Assembly: GCA_030686995.1 (NCBI GenBank) | Contig: CM060707.1 | Location: 84,864,472-84,928,471, forward strand | Direction: 5' to 3' | Origin: Artemisia argyi | Taxonomy: Eukaryota > Streptophyta > Magnoliopsida > Asterales > Asteraceae | Length of the DNA: 64,000 bases | Part shown: positions 32,901 through 42,778 of the stretch, in pieces | How the letters are laid out: each line of letters starts with the position of its first letter | How positions within the stretch are numbered: position 1 is the stretch's first letter | Notes under the pieces: generated by a model | What the model was told of the DNA's origin: nothing | The model's database searches: none | The model's input: only the letters and a program-made list of their open reading frames with translations | Program-made: the position numbers and the translations under genes

Positions 32901-34146
32901 CACTGACATTATGTCCATCATTTTACAAACATATTCTGTTCAAGACGATGAACGACTAAGAGCTGAGACCTCCGCAATTGTTTCAAAATATGAAAATGCT
33001 CTTATAAAGCTTGAAAAAGAAAATGTGTCATATTTTAAACAACTTGATCGAAAAAAGGAAGAATGCAAGTATGACAAATTGTCGTATGAGCGTGCCTTAA
33101 AGAACATGAACGAGCAAAATGATCTTTTGAGGGCTCAGCTTGAAAGTCACAAAGGAAAGGGTGAGGAAACTAAGTTTGCAAAACCATTGACTTCGGAGAA
33201 ACCAAATGTTTCAAACACGGTTCAAAAACCAAAAATGTCAATTTCACGGTTTGCTCCAAAAGTCGATGAGAAAAAGGATTTGACAAAACCAGTCACTCCA
33301 ACACCCTTGCCTACGAAAAGTGAAAATGTTAAGATTGTGGATAAAGGAAAAGCAGTTGTCGAAACACCAAAAGTGATAGCACCTGGCCTTTTTAGGATTA
33401 GTCCCACTAATGCGTCTGCCTCCACATCTAAGACAAATGCGTGCAAAAAGGATAATTCTAAAGAGTCTAGTGATGCTAAAAAGGACAACAAGATAAATCC
33501 TAATGCGTGTGCCTTACCTTCTACAGGATTAGAAAGCACCTCTAGGAGCAGCAGACTAAAGCCTAGGAGCAATACAAGGAACAATAGAGTCTCGTCTGCC
33601 TCTACGAGTAGTAGCAAGAATAAAGTTGAAGAAGTAGAAGAACACCCTAGGAATTTATCGCTTTGTAATAAGAAACATGATTCATCTGAATGTAATGTCG
33701 AAAGTACTGGTTCTAATGCATGTAATGACTCTGTTTGTTTAATATGCAAGAAAAGTTTAATTAATGATGTTCATGATGAATGTGTTTCTAAGAATGTGAG
33801 TGTTACGCCTGAACAGAAGCATGTTCCAAAAAGACCTAGTGCTAGATCTAGATCTATTGAAAGCTTAGTTGCACGCTTTAGGTCTACCACTATTAGTCGA
33901 ATGCCTAGGAACTACCTTAAGTCTTGTATGTGGAAACCTACGGGTAGAGAATTCATTCTTCAGGATGGCAAATTGAAAGTTGTTCAAAATGGACAAGTAG
34001 ATACCTTCTATGAATGTGATTCGGATTTTATCCCTAACCCAATGGAACCAAATTCAAAACGGTTTCCAAATACAAACTCTTCTGTTCTTCGCAGGTTATC
34101 GAAATATGTCTTTGGATCGTCGACTCGGGTTGCTCCAAGCACATGA
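29911..34146 (+). CDS. Copia-2 Gag, 1411 aa, intact
   Basis: Structural protein of the particle. Start ATG 29911 (MATQQDIHAAGAENRPPM). Regions: UBN2-type Gag core (about residues 20-220; YLPWTSRML, AYAMWERVRRICHGTE, LPEEWGRYVTIV); a glutamine-rich stretch (250-310); Gly/Asn/Gln repeats (345-440; GNQYGQYAGNQLGQFVGNQR); CCHC knuckle CFNCQGVGHMARNC (443-456); then a very long charged extension with several coiled coils (about 610-740 and 970-1110) and a Ser/Lys-rich end. The pol frame begins in another frame within its last 60 bases, so pol would need frame change or another route. Much longer than ordinary copia Gag, consistent with Sireviruses. No internal stop, unlike the pol that follows. 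Confidence 0.88.
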   Translation: MATQQDIHAAGAENRPPMLEKGGYLPWTSRMLRYIKTKPDGKLMINSFTNGPFKPRQVQIEGNPNTTPPTQPFVREQTEADYTEEDKKQIAADDMAMHLIQLGLPREIFAAVDSCETAYAMWERVRRICHGTEIGQQDVENKLLTEWENFTSTKGEQIESYYTRFCTLMNELIRNKLTPRTIATNIKFINNLPEEWGRYVTIVNQTKDLHKVNYDQLYDFLKQNQAEANEVRKERLAKNHDPLALIATTPTPLPVNTQQSSSSSTHNYMQPSYVQQPTPVYQQQFYPQQQQHVIPQQQYPQFEDPEFTENDEASAALTQAFAFLSKAFQGRYSTPTNNNQRISSNTRNKQIAQPSFNMGNRGQMVGVYGNQQGYATGINMGNQNMQNAGNQYGQYAGNQLGQFVGNQRGQNVGNQAMGNQNRNVAAPVVGNLGNVNQGNPIKCFNCQGVGHMARNCPTKPNKKDLEYLQKAVMLAQKVQAGFQLNTEENDFMALMDDMEDREDIDANCIFMANLQEAKYDTDSDTLPVYDTNAPSEVSNFNTCHNNDIFDMSPHEEQHSEKLAPTYDTYLDTPSSSNTPSATPDENHNGGFVSQHAENDEETRALFASLLNNCRIEIENVQKVNRDVKAANVKLTTELESYKENVKAFEFHNKRLSELETGYQNSVSREKQLQLKFDTLDVNSFKKIKALNAEISELQNQLSKQKIAYTNLEKERDELKKDFAKKEDKLLEEIVESEHMIAHLEELVVKSGQSSQTMKMISNQTNPIYHTKHKMALGNNTPCNLKKAQQEQNVLYNGNVIYTKHDPPVVRDSVQTMEHVEESISKMKQNDLKPIDYNKLNKLSGITFVPQTEPSVFSIKRPFAKFLSKKKVVSKSLSKMEQISSNNTFNTSEAREILDDVKKRIQELQNIVASKTTININNWHSSFHIEQKKVFENEITIPLNNISARVIHFEQAFLKETADFVKDHKSLVNEANDSRENMNVLEKLNDSLFEAVMTTDIMSIILQTYSVQDDERLRAETSAIVSKYENALIKLEKENVSYFKQLDRKKEECKYDKLSYERALKNMNEQNDLLRAQLESHKGKGEETKFAKPLTSEKPNVSNTVQKPKMSISRFAPKVDEKKDLTKPVTPTPLPTKSENVKIVDKGKAVVETPKVIAPGLFRISPTNASASTSKTNACKKDNSKESSDAKKDNKINPNACALPSTGLESTSRSSRLKPRSNTRNNRVSSASTSSSKNKVEEVEEHPRNLSLCNKKHDSSECNVESTGSNACNDSVCLICKKSLINDVHDECVSKNVSVTPEQKHVPKRPSARSRSIESLVARFRSTTISRMPRNYLKSCMWKPTGREFILQDGKLKVVQNGQVDTFYECDSDFIPNPMEPNSKRFPNTNSSVLRRLSKYVFGSSTRVAPST

Positions 34147-35504
34147 TCGGGAATTTAAAGCTGCTGATCAATTTCGTCTCGAAATTCATGAGTACTATAC
34201 GCTTTGGAAATGATCATGTAGCAGCTATTCAGGGTTATGGAGATCTTCGGTTTGAGAATTTTTTGATCACTCGAGTTTACTACGTCGAAGGGTTGGGACA
34301 CAACTTGTTTTCAGTTGGGCAGTTTTGTGATGCAGATTTAGAAGTTGCATTCAGGAGAAACACGGTTTTTATTAGAAATTTGGTTGGTGATGATCTCTTA
34401 ACTGGTAATCGTGGTACAAATTTGTATGCTATCGACGTCAACCAAATGGCTTCTACATCACCAATTTGTCTTATGACAAGGGCAACCGAAACTAAGTCCT
34501 GGCTGTGGCATAGACGTTTATCCCATCTCAATTTCGATACGATCAACAAGTTAGCCAAAGACAACATCGTCACCGGACTTCCTAAGTTCAAATACACCAA
34601 GGAACACCTTTGTCATCATGCGAACAAGGAAAAAGCAAAAGAGCATCATATAAACCCCAAAACCGTACCTAGTTCGGAAGCAAGGTTACATATGTTGCAC
34701 ATGGACTTATGTGGCCCAATGAGAGTTGAAAGCATTAATGGGAAGAAGTATATTCTTGTTATTGTCGATGATTATTCAAGATATACATGGGTAAAGTTTC
34801 TGAGGTCAAAAGACGAAGCACCAGGTACCATCATCACCTTTCTGAAGCGTATCCAAGTTCTACTTCAAGCTCCAGTAAGGATTGTAAGAATATATAATGG
34901 CACAGAATTCACTAATCAGGAGTTAAGAACCTACTTTGAAGATGTTGGAATAACACACCAAACATCAGCTGTTAGAACTCCACAGTAGAATGGGGTAGTT
35001 GAAAGAAGAAACAGAACTCTTGTGGAAGCTGCTCGCACAATGCTGATCTTTTCTAGTGCACCACTATTCTTATGGGCTGATGCTGTTGCCACTGCTTGTT
35101 TCACTCAGAACCGATCCCTAGTACATCCAAGATTCAATAAAACCCCATATGAGCTAGTAAACAACCGTAAACCTGACATCTCTTTCCTTCACGTGTTTGG
35201 CGCTTTATGCTATCCGACGAACGACAGAGAAGATCTAGGAAAGTTGAAAGCTAAGGGTGATATTGGAATCTTCATTGGATATTCAGAAAACTCGAGGGCA
35301 TTCAGGGTGTATAATAGACGTCTAAAAAGGATAATGGAGACGATGAATGTGAAGTTTGACGAAATTTCACAAATGGCTTCTGAGAGACTCGCTCTAGAAC
35401 CCGCGCTTAATCCAATGGCTTCTAATCAAAATGGATTAGGACCCGAACCAAACATGCAGACTTCTGGACACATCAGTTCAGGACTCGTGCCTCAAGGAGC
35501 TTAG
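34083..35504 (+). pseudogene. Copia-2 protease-integrase remnant
   Basis: The frame begins within the gag end (CLWIVDSGCSKHM, protease) and continues with a GAG pre-integrase and integrase core (WLWHRRLSHLN, MLHMDLCGPM, NGVVERRNRTL). Lesions seen: the second zinc Cys pair is disrupted (CHHANKEKA), the second catalytic Asp is Tyr (codon 34893-34895, in VRIYNGTEF), TAG at 34986-34988, and TAG at 35502-35504. A Pro/Ser/Gln-rich spacer can be followed in shifting frames to about 35810, and then coding character ends. RT and RNase H are absent. Confidence 0.85.
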
Positions 35505-35811
35505 TCAACAAACACGGATAAACCTTCAGAACAAGAACTGGAACATTTCTTCGAGTTAATGTTTGATAAATATTATGGTGGAACTTCGACAAATGCATCT
35601 CCACAACATTCCGCTGCACCCGCTCAAAACCATCAACCACCACCACCATCACAAGATGCATCTACAACAATCGAAGCTGAAGCACCAACTCCCTCAACAT
35701 CATCAACCAGCAACTCCAGTTCTTGAAACTGATCTACCAAGAGTTGATGAGCAAAACCAAAACACCAATTCTCAAGAAGAACCTACAAATAATTCAAACG
35801 ATGTTAAATGA

Positions 35812-37917
35812 TGACTTCTGATTACTTTTAATCAAGGACTCGTATTTTCAAGGACGATATCTTTTTCAAAAAGTTCGAGTCTAAACAAACGAAAAAGATT
35901 TCAATCATAAACTCGTTTTTCAAAATACAATTCTTGAGCACTTTTTCAAGATTGTTCAAAAGATTTCTCAAAATCTTTCAAATGAGTGCTCAAGATAACT
36001 CCCTCAAAACCCTTAATTGATTTTAAAATATGCTATCTTTAAGGGGGAGTTCAAAAACAAAATGTTCCAAATTCATGCAAAATGAAATCTGTCTATCTCT
36101 CCAAAAAGCTTTTTCTTAAACTGTTGATATCAAAAATATCACGTTATGCTATTTTTGAGGGGGAGAAGACATGATTAAACTGTGATCAAAGATGTTTAAA
36201 GTTTTTGACTGAATCTCAATAGAGCTCGACTCAGATAGTACCAATGAATTGACAAAGCTTAAAATGTCAGTAATCGAAAAGACTTGTCCTGGATGAGTAA
36301 TAATTTCAAGCTAGTCTAACTAGTGATGTAAGCGTGTCTCGAATCGGTCATGTTCACTGAAAGTGGATCAATTCAAAAGTGCAAACTCCTCACACATGTG
36401 CAAATTTCTTAAAAATTCATGAGCACATGTGAAGGGGGAGTCCTTAAAAAAAAACTAAAACTCTCATAGTGTCAACAAAGATGTTTAATAATCATAAACA
36501 CTTTGAGAGATTTTTCATAAATGGTTTCATGGCAATTATAGGATAGTCATGGAGTTATAAGGTAACTAAGGTTAGGAAAAAGCGTCCTATGATCCGCCAG
36601 AGCCGGAGGGATCTACCCAAGGACAAATCCAATAGAGTAGAATTAGAAGTCCTTAGGTATGATTGAAAAAAGGAGAAAATGAGAAAGGAGAAAGAAGGGG
36701 TTGAAGAATTAAAAAGAAAAGCAAATGAAAAGGGTGAAAAGAAATAGCCCTCCAAATATTCAACCTTAGGGCAGACACCGGGTTCAACTCATATGCTACT
36801 GGTTGTTACTAAGGTGACACCGGTATTGAAGACAAAGACGTCATGGACCCAGTGACGCACTGCACTAAACCTTCTTAACCACTCAAGTTCTCTTAAAAGA
36901 GCTTGTTTCATTCTCACGGGGAACCAGTGTAATCTATCGACTTATCTCTTAGAGATGGTTGATATTGAAGCAGGAGACCCCTCCCTAGTCTCCACATAGG
37001 AAACCTAAGTATGCACTTATCGAGTCTAGAGCCATGAGATACATTAAAGATCTCTTAGGAACACTTAGTATTTCTACAACTGGTGTTCTACATCAATGGA
37101 TACCAGCTGTAAATTATAGAGTCCTACGCAGATCTTAGCAATCTGCCAGAACATTTATGAGAGGATTCACTTTCGTGATTCTCAATGATTGAATGGAAAT
37201 TCCTGCCAGGGTCAACATCAAGCAGCCCTGACAGCAGGTCACTTCGGTAATTCTTTATGGGTTACGCTTAGTGTTCGCGGTGGTTTCAAACGGTCTACAG
37301 TCGTGGAGTGATCCCCAGCGACTCACCCAGTCATTGAGCTACTTAGTAGGTCTCGTAAGCTCTCTCGAGAGTATCTGACATGGGAACGGCCTTGGTAAGG
37401 GTTAGAAGGAGTCTTCACACTATGCTGTTGACGATCTCTAATTCTTATCTGTAAGTACCGGATGTTTTATTGCTAACTGTTTATATGCAGGGACACTTCA
37501 TCTCCGTGGCGACAGATTCCATGTGCTCATACATACATCTGGAAGTTAAAGAAAGCTCCCTCAAAGATCTATACAATACAAAGTTCAAAGAAATATTCTA
37601 CGCCAAAAAGAAGAATCTACAAAGTATAAAGACTAAGGATCAAAGTGAAAGAAAGGGAACTAAGTGCATATGAATATCAAAATCCAAAGATGTATGAGCA
37701 TGTTGGAATAGCAAACAACCACCACAGACGCAGAAGTGACGAAAGGCAGATAACTCCACATCACAAAGTAACAAAGAACGATGAAAAATCAGTTATCAAA
37801 GATCACAAAGCATGAAGGAACAAAGACTAAAGACTATTCTACAACGACACACAAAGTTAAAGACAAAGAACACGGAAGACCCACTCACGTGGAGCATCAT
37901 TCGAATGACCACCCCTT
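35812..37917 (+). other. Copia-2 noncoding 3' region with repeated polypurine tracts
   Basis: No RT or RNase H motif is present. AGGGGGAG-type tracts occur at 36041-36049 and 36157-36166 (both preceded by TATGCTAT plus a T-rich stretch), at 36432-36440, and finally at 37918-37926 next to the LTR. Multiplied PPTs are a recorded Sirevirus trait. The remainder is not recognisably coding. Confidence 0.7.
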
Positions 37918-37926
37918 AGGGGGAGA
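37918..37926 (+). other. Copia-2 polypurine tract
   Basis: AGGGGGAGA directly before the 3' LTR. Confidence 0.85.
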
Positions 37927-37927
37927 T

Positions 37928-38333
37928 TGTTAGCATTAAAATATTTATATATAGAAGTGATGGTCATTCTCATATTGTAACTTTGTGTCGTTTGTTAAGA
38001 TTAGTAATAGTTTAGTCATTGGGCCTTGGACTTGGCAAGCTAATATGTCATGTGCTATGTTTCATAAGTCTTGTTATCCAACCATGTAACCAAGTCCAAG
38101 CCCAAGTCCATTAGAAAGCCCATGAGGCCTTTCTCTCTAACTATATAAGGCACCTTACCTCTCATTTGTAAGGTGTGCTTGTGTGTGTATTGTGTGTGTT
38201 TTTAATAAAAGTTCTCTTCATCTTTATACTCTTTTTCTCTCATATTAACGCCACACCTTATTCATCAAGTCACCATCTTTACTTCATCTAGTTCTTATAT
38301 TATTGTTAAAGTTGATATCTCTAAGGTCCTACA
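37928..38333 (+). repeat. Copia-2 3' LTR (406 bp)
   Basis: It differs from the 5' LTR by five substitutions in my count (T/G near 38034, C/T near 38070, C/T near 38289, then C/A and A/C near the end). Confidence 0.95.
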
Positions 38334-38470
38334 GAGGCCTTCCTGTACGAGTAGTGAAGAACTAAACGAAAACTGTTGTTGGATGTTGACCAATGGAAAG
38401 AAATGGGATTGTGTCAACAGGCCCCTATTCTGACGAAAAACAGCCCCCTTTCTTTTTGTTTAGCCTGCTT
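38334..38470 (-). other. right part of the atp8 NUMT (upstream flank of atp8)
   Basis: This continues the segment interrupted at 28377. Read on the minus strand it is the region 5' of the atp8 start. It ends where satellite units resume. It is assigned to the mitochondrial insert by position and by contrast with the satellite, not by a recognised gene. Confidence 0.6.
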
Positions 38471-38870
38471 CAATCTAAGAAACAACAAACACGTTTAAAA
38501 CAAAATCTAACAACAAACGTATTTTTAAAAAAGAGAAATCCAATAAACAACAAATATATTTGAATGAAGATAGATATAGAAAACAAAAAATACCTTTAAA
38601 AGAAGAGAAATATAAGAAACAAACAACACGTTTTTATGAAGAGAAATATAAGAAAACAAAAATAATATTTAAACAAGAGATATCTAATAAATAACAAACA
38701 CATTTTAATGAAAAGAAATTTAAAAACAATAAACACGTTTTAAAGAGGATAAATCTAAGAAACAACAAACACATTTTAAAGAAAAGAAATTTAAAAATCA
38801 ATAAACACATTTTAAAGAAAAGAAATCTAAGAAACAACAAACATGACTGATTGAATAGAAATCTTACAAA
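38471..38870. repeat. A-rich satellite array, right part
   Basis: About 11 further units of the 36-bp satellite, in the same orientation as at 25421-28146. Confidence 0.9.
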
Positions 38871-38884
38871 CTAAAAAATTCACA

Positions 38885-39245
38885 CTAAACCAACTGTATA
38901 ATAACTTTGTAATGTTACAAATATGCAATCGGAATTGATTTTCTAACTTTGAACTAGCATCATCTTTAATCAAAAGTCTACAAGTGTATATCGACACTAT
39001 GAGTAAATAGGTGAATCCAAATATTGATTTAGCACGATTAATAAAAAACTATGCCATGACATTTAAAAATTACATCATACAAAGTACAAACTATTAATTA
39101 AACATTATTATATAAACTTTCATACACATTCGTAAACGCCAATCAGTAGAATGACTATGTAATTTTACGAATATGCACTTGGAATTGAATTTCCAACTTT
39201 GAAATAGCATAATCTTCAATCAAAAGTCCACAACTGTATATTAGA
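38885..39245 (+). repeat. two-copy direct repeat, offset about 248 bp
   Basis: The block from about 38891-38996 (with TTTGTAATGTTACAAATATGC and TCAATCAAAAGTC-like phrases) recurs diverged at about 39139-39243. Confidence 0.6.
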
Positions 39246-39287
39246 AAATAAACCGAAGGAATTTAGCCGATACACGTAGTGATGCTA

Positions 39288-39318
39288 GCCGCCCCATTGG
39301 GGCGGGCTTGGAATCTAG
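39288..39318 (+). mobile_element. candidate Helitron 3' terminus
   Basis: A GC hairpin (CCGCCCC, ATT loop, GGGGCGG) is followed after a short spacer by CTAG and then a T. This is the layout of a Helitron end: hairpin, CTRR, insertion before T. The 5' TC end was not located. Confidence 0.45.
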
Positions 39319-39555
39319 TTTATAATAAGACATTTTCTCTTAATTAGAGAAATATGCCGAATCGCAAGTCAGTATTGTAGTAGTTAACTACTTCACAAAA
39401 CCGCATTAAATGGGGTTACAGTTGTATTTTGTTTGCATTAGTAATTATATTAGTTTGCATTAGTAATTATATATGATTGTGGTGAAGTTATAAAATCAAC
39501 AAGGCCAATCTAATGTAGTACAAATCATAAATAGTTATAAGACCAAGTGGGAGAA

Positions 39556-39867
39556 TGTTAGACTTATTCTATTGTATGGCCTATCTTATTTATGCATTAG
39601 AATATTGTACATATATTTATGTTGATTTACAATGGTAATATAATGATTTACTTACCATAATGTGGCTCCTAATGTAATCAAGTCTTGATGGGAGACTTAA
39701 CTAAATATGGACTATAATTATATTTTATAATCATTAACAAACATGGAGTTGATCCCCTAAACTCTCTACATAAATAGGAGAATGTGTCTTCTTTGTAATA
39801 CACACATAACTAATACAATTCCATCACCATTAAGAGAGGATTATGGTTGAAGATCAAACCTCCAACA
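39556..39867 (+). mobile_element. copia-type LTR remnant (312 bp) with upstream polypurine tract
   Basis: It starts TGTTAGACTTATTC, ends CCTCCAACA and is preceded by AAGTGGGAGAA, the usual copia PPT. A TATA-like CTACATAAATAGG lies near 39768. No primer site follows, so it is the 3' end of an element whose body is lost. Confidence 0.55.
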
Positions 39868-40543
39868 GTTCTTCTTTACCACATGTATTCTTATGACGTT
39901 CACGTGCATCTCTCGAATCAAGTAAAGTTTACTTTACGTTTATGTTTAAGTGCTTATAAAAGACGGAAAAGAAACCATCTAAACTACAATGGTCACCACG
40001 AATACCACACCCTCTCTCTAAACATAACCGAAGCTACCTCAAAATTGGTTAGAAACACATATCCATGTATAGTGGTATTGGATCCCGCGGATTTGTAACT
40101 TATGAATAATTTACAAGTAAACCAAACATGTATATGTATTCCCGCAACAATATTAAATTTATCAAAATCAAAAACTATAATATTTGATTATGTAACTCTG
40201 TATTCTCTCTCTTCTGGTTATTTGACTATTTAATAACTTAGCCATATGTTTATTAGTACACAGTTTCTTTTTCCAATGTTGTATACTCATGTATTTATTT
40301 ATTTATTTATTTTTCTCAACTTCCAATTGCACAATATACAAAACATTATTTATTTTGTTGGTTGTTTTTTTGAAAACCCGTTAATTTGACGGGTCATTAA
40401 TTAAGCTAGTAGTTGACATGTAAAAGTGAAAAGAAGTGGTTAGTTGAAGGACGAGAGTAGTAAAAGTGGAAAGGGGTGGGTACATCACACCACCATTGTC
40501 GAGGGATCCAATTTTCCACAGTGGCTATTTTCTTCTAAGAATC
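39868..40543. other. noncoding spacer; a TATT repeat near 40293
   Basis: No gene seen. GAATC at 40539-40543 is the left target duplication of Copia-3. Confidence 0.5.
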
Positions 40544-42014
40544 TATAAAAACTAGAAGGGGGTTTGAATAGTTTCACCGTTTCTTTTTACTTGCTAAAAC
40601 GTTTCGCCGTTTTTAAGTCCGGTTAATATTCTTTTGCAAACTTGTTGAATTCTACTTGTTATATGATATCTATTAAGCTATAAACAAACAAGTAATGTAA
40701 AGAGCAAGGAAAGAACATATCCAAAGAGACGCGGCAATTTATAGTGGTTCAACACGAAGCTCACTCCTTCGTCCTACTCCACTCCCCGAGTACCACACTC
40801 GAGAGTTATCAATCACTATATCAACACACTCCTTCAGGTGGAGCAATCCGTACACAAGCTTACACAAGGTTTAACGACACTAAGCGGAATGTCGAGTTCT
40901 AATCGTAGCTAGAACCAATATACTTCAAGGCCCACATGGCCAAATGAACAAGCACTCTTGTCCAACTTGGATCCTCACCCAATCCAGGCCTTCACACAAA
41001 TAACATACTTGGATCTTCACCCAATCCAAGCCTTCACACGAGACACACTTAGATCATCACCCGATCTAAGCCTTCACATAGGACACACTTGGATCATCAC
41101 CCGATCCAAGCCTTCACACAATGACTCAACTAAGTCCTAACCTACACACTAGGACATCACTCTCCTCACAAAAAATACATAAACTAATCTAGTTACAAGA
41201 CCTCTTGGATCTTCATCTTCTTCCAGGTTCACACACATAACTCCATCCTCGACTCACAAACAAGTCGAAAGTATTTACAATATTTACAAGAATGAAATAG
41301 AAGGAAGACTAGAACCGCAACACTTGTTACGTTTGTGTGTGGACTCTTATAACATCTCGAATCTTCATCTACATCGAGAGTTCTTCTCTTGCAATTTGCG
41401 GAAGAGGAAATCACTTATAAACATATACCGACATGTCATAGTGATCAAAGAAGAAAGAAAAATAATAAAGAAAATTTTTGTGTGTGGAAGACTCTGTTTT
41501 CTGAAAAGGAACAGTTCACTATTTATACACGACAGGAAGGAGCTGGCGGTCCCTTAAATAGGCGACGATCCTTTATCACTAAGGGACCGCCGGCCACTTT
41601 GAAGGACTGTCCCGACAGACGCTCCCATTTTTGTACTGACATGGTGAAAACTTATCTGATGAAAACTCAACTGTTTTGGGGGGAAATATAGCTGTTACAA
41701 ATTTGAATTTTGATTATATTTTCTTAATAATCATTTCCTTAAAAATACAAAAATACTTTTTTGAAAATGTTTTGTCAAACTTAAAAATGTAAGTTTAGGA
41801 GAAAGTAAAATTCTTTGATCACTTAACTAATGACGGTATAAAGTTTGTTCATACCTGAAGTGACGTTGTAGTAGCTACTCGGAAGAAACGAGCTTCCTCG
41901 ATTAAAAACTTATTAACCGTAACTTTACGTAACATGTCTTTATATTTTGCGATTATCAAAATACAAGAAGATCAAATAATGCGAATAACGTTTTTGACAT
42001 TATTTGTATTAAAA
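40544..42014 (-). repeat. Copia-3 3' LTR (1471 bp)
   Basis: Both terminal dinucleotides have drifted (TA for TG at 40544 and TT at the inner end). It contains four tandem units of about 40 bp at 40966-41125 (CTTGGATC, TCACCC, GATCCAAGCCTTCACAC) and a GGTCCCTTA dyad at 41545-41591. Downstream of the dyad (minus strand) is a TATA-like GTATAAATAG at about 41519-41528. About 50 bases near 40890 are absent from the other LTR. Confidence 0.9.
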
Positions 42015-42252
42015 ATCTCCCCCTTTTTGATGATTACAAAATAGAAACTCATTTTAGGTAAAATTATGCGTTGATAGATTTTTAATGAGTTTTCCCGTTA
42101 CTTCTCCCCCTTTATATAGAATCAAAAAGGCGTCATCGATGTTGAGGAGAGGAAACACAAGCATCCTTGAAAGGGCATCATCGATGTTGACGGAATACTA
42201 TCATCCTGAATAGGGCATCATTGAAGAGATCAACGGAATACAAGCTCCCCCT
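42015..42252 (-). other. Copia-3 multiplied polypurine tracts
   Basis: On the minus strand AAAAAGGGGGAG (42017-42028) adjoins the LTR, and further GGGGGAG tracts lie at 42104-42111 and 42245-42252. This is the same Sirevirus-type arrangement as in Copia-2. Confidence 0.7.
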
Positions 42253-42778
42253 AAATGAGGACACCGGGGAATCAAGCTATGGTGATGTGCTACAAAAACA
42301 AGTTAGAAGCAAAGCACATATATATGTATATAGAATGATATGGAGAAATAGGGTAGATAGAAGGGTGAAATCAATTAGATAGAGCAAAAATCAGATAGTG
42401 AATAAAAGAGGAAAACTTGAATTTTAGCTTCTACTGGGGACGATCCCTTATCTATTGAGGACCGCCAATCCAATAAAGGACCACCAGTAGTAGGCGTCCT
42501 GGTTAGCAGATGTGTTGTGATTTTAGTAACTTCCCAATTTTAAGGTTGAATAATTTTAGTCCATTTTCAAGTCAATCATGACAAATATAACAACATGTTA
42601 ACATGATTCAAAGCATAATCATTCATTCATTCATGCATGGAAAACATATAATAACATTCATAATTATCACATAATCCTAATACATCTCATAATACTAACT
42701 AGGAATCCTATTTTCCTAGAGCATGCTTGATCCACGACTTAATCCTCTTGAATTATTCAACTAGACATGTATGGATGA

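Larger units (their letters stand above)
28378..38333 (+). mobile_element. Copia-2: Sirevirus-like element without reverse transcriptase
   Basis: LTRs of 406 bp at each end (5 differences by my count), primer site, a long leader with a palindrome array, an intact giant gag, a damaged protease-integrase, no RT or RNase H, and a 2.1-kb 3' region with four PPT-like repeats. Flanks GAGTC/GAGGC match at 4 of 5 bases, acceptable for a mutated target duplication. It sits inside the atp8 NUMT. The missing RT makes it non-autonomous. Confidence 0.9.

Noticed and set aside
33222..33749. Long minus-strand frame inside Copia-2 gag
   Set aside because: The sense strand carries a coherent 1411-codon Gag; the Leu/Ser-rich antisense frame mirrors its Lys/Glu/Ser-rich codons.
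36555..36755. Minus-strand frame in the Copia-2 3' region
   Set aside because: Composition reflects a purine-rich noncoding stretch; no family resemblance.
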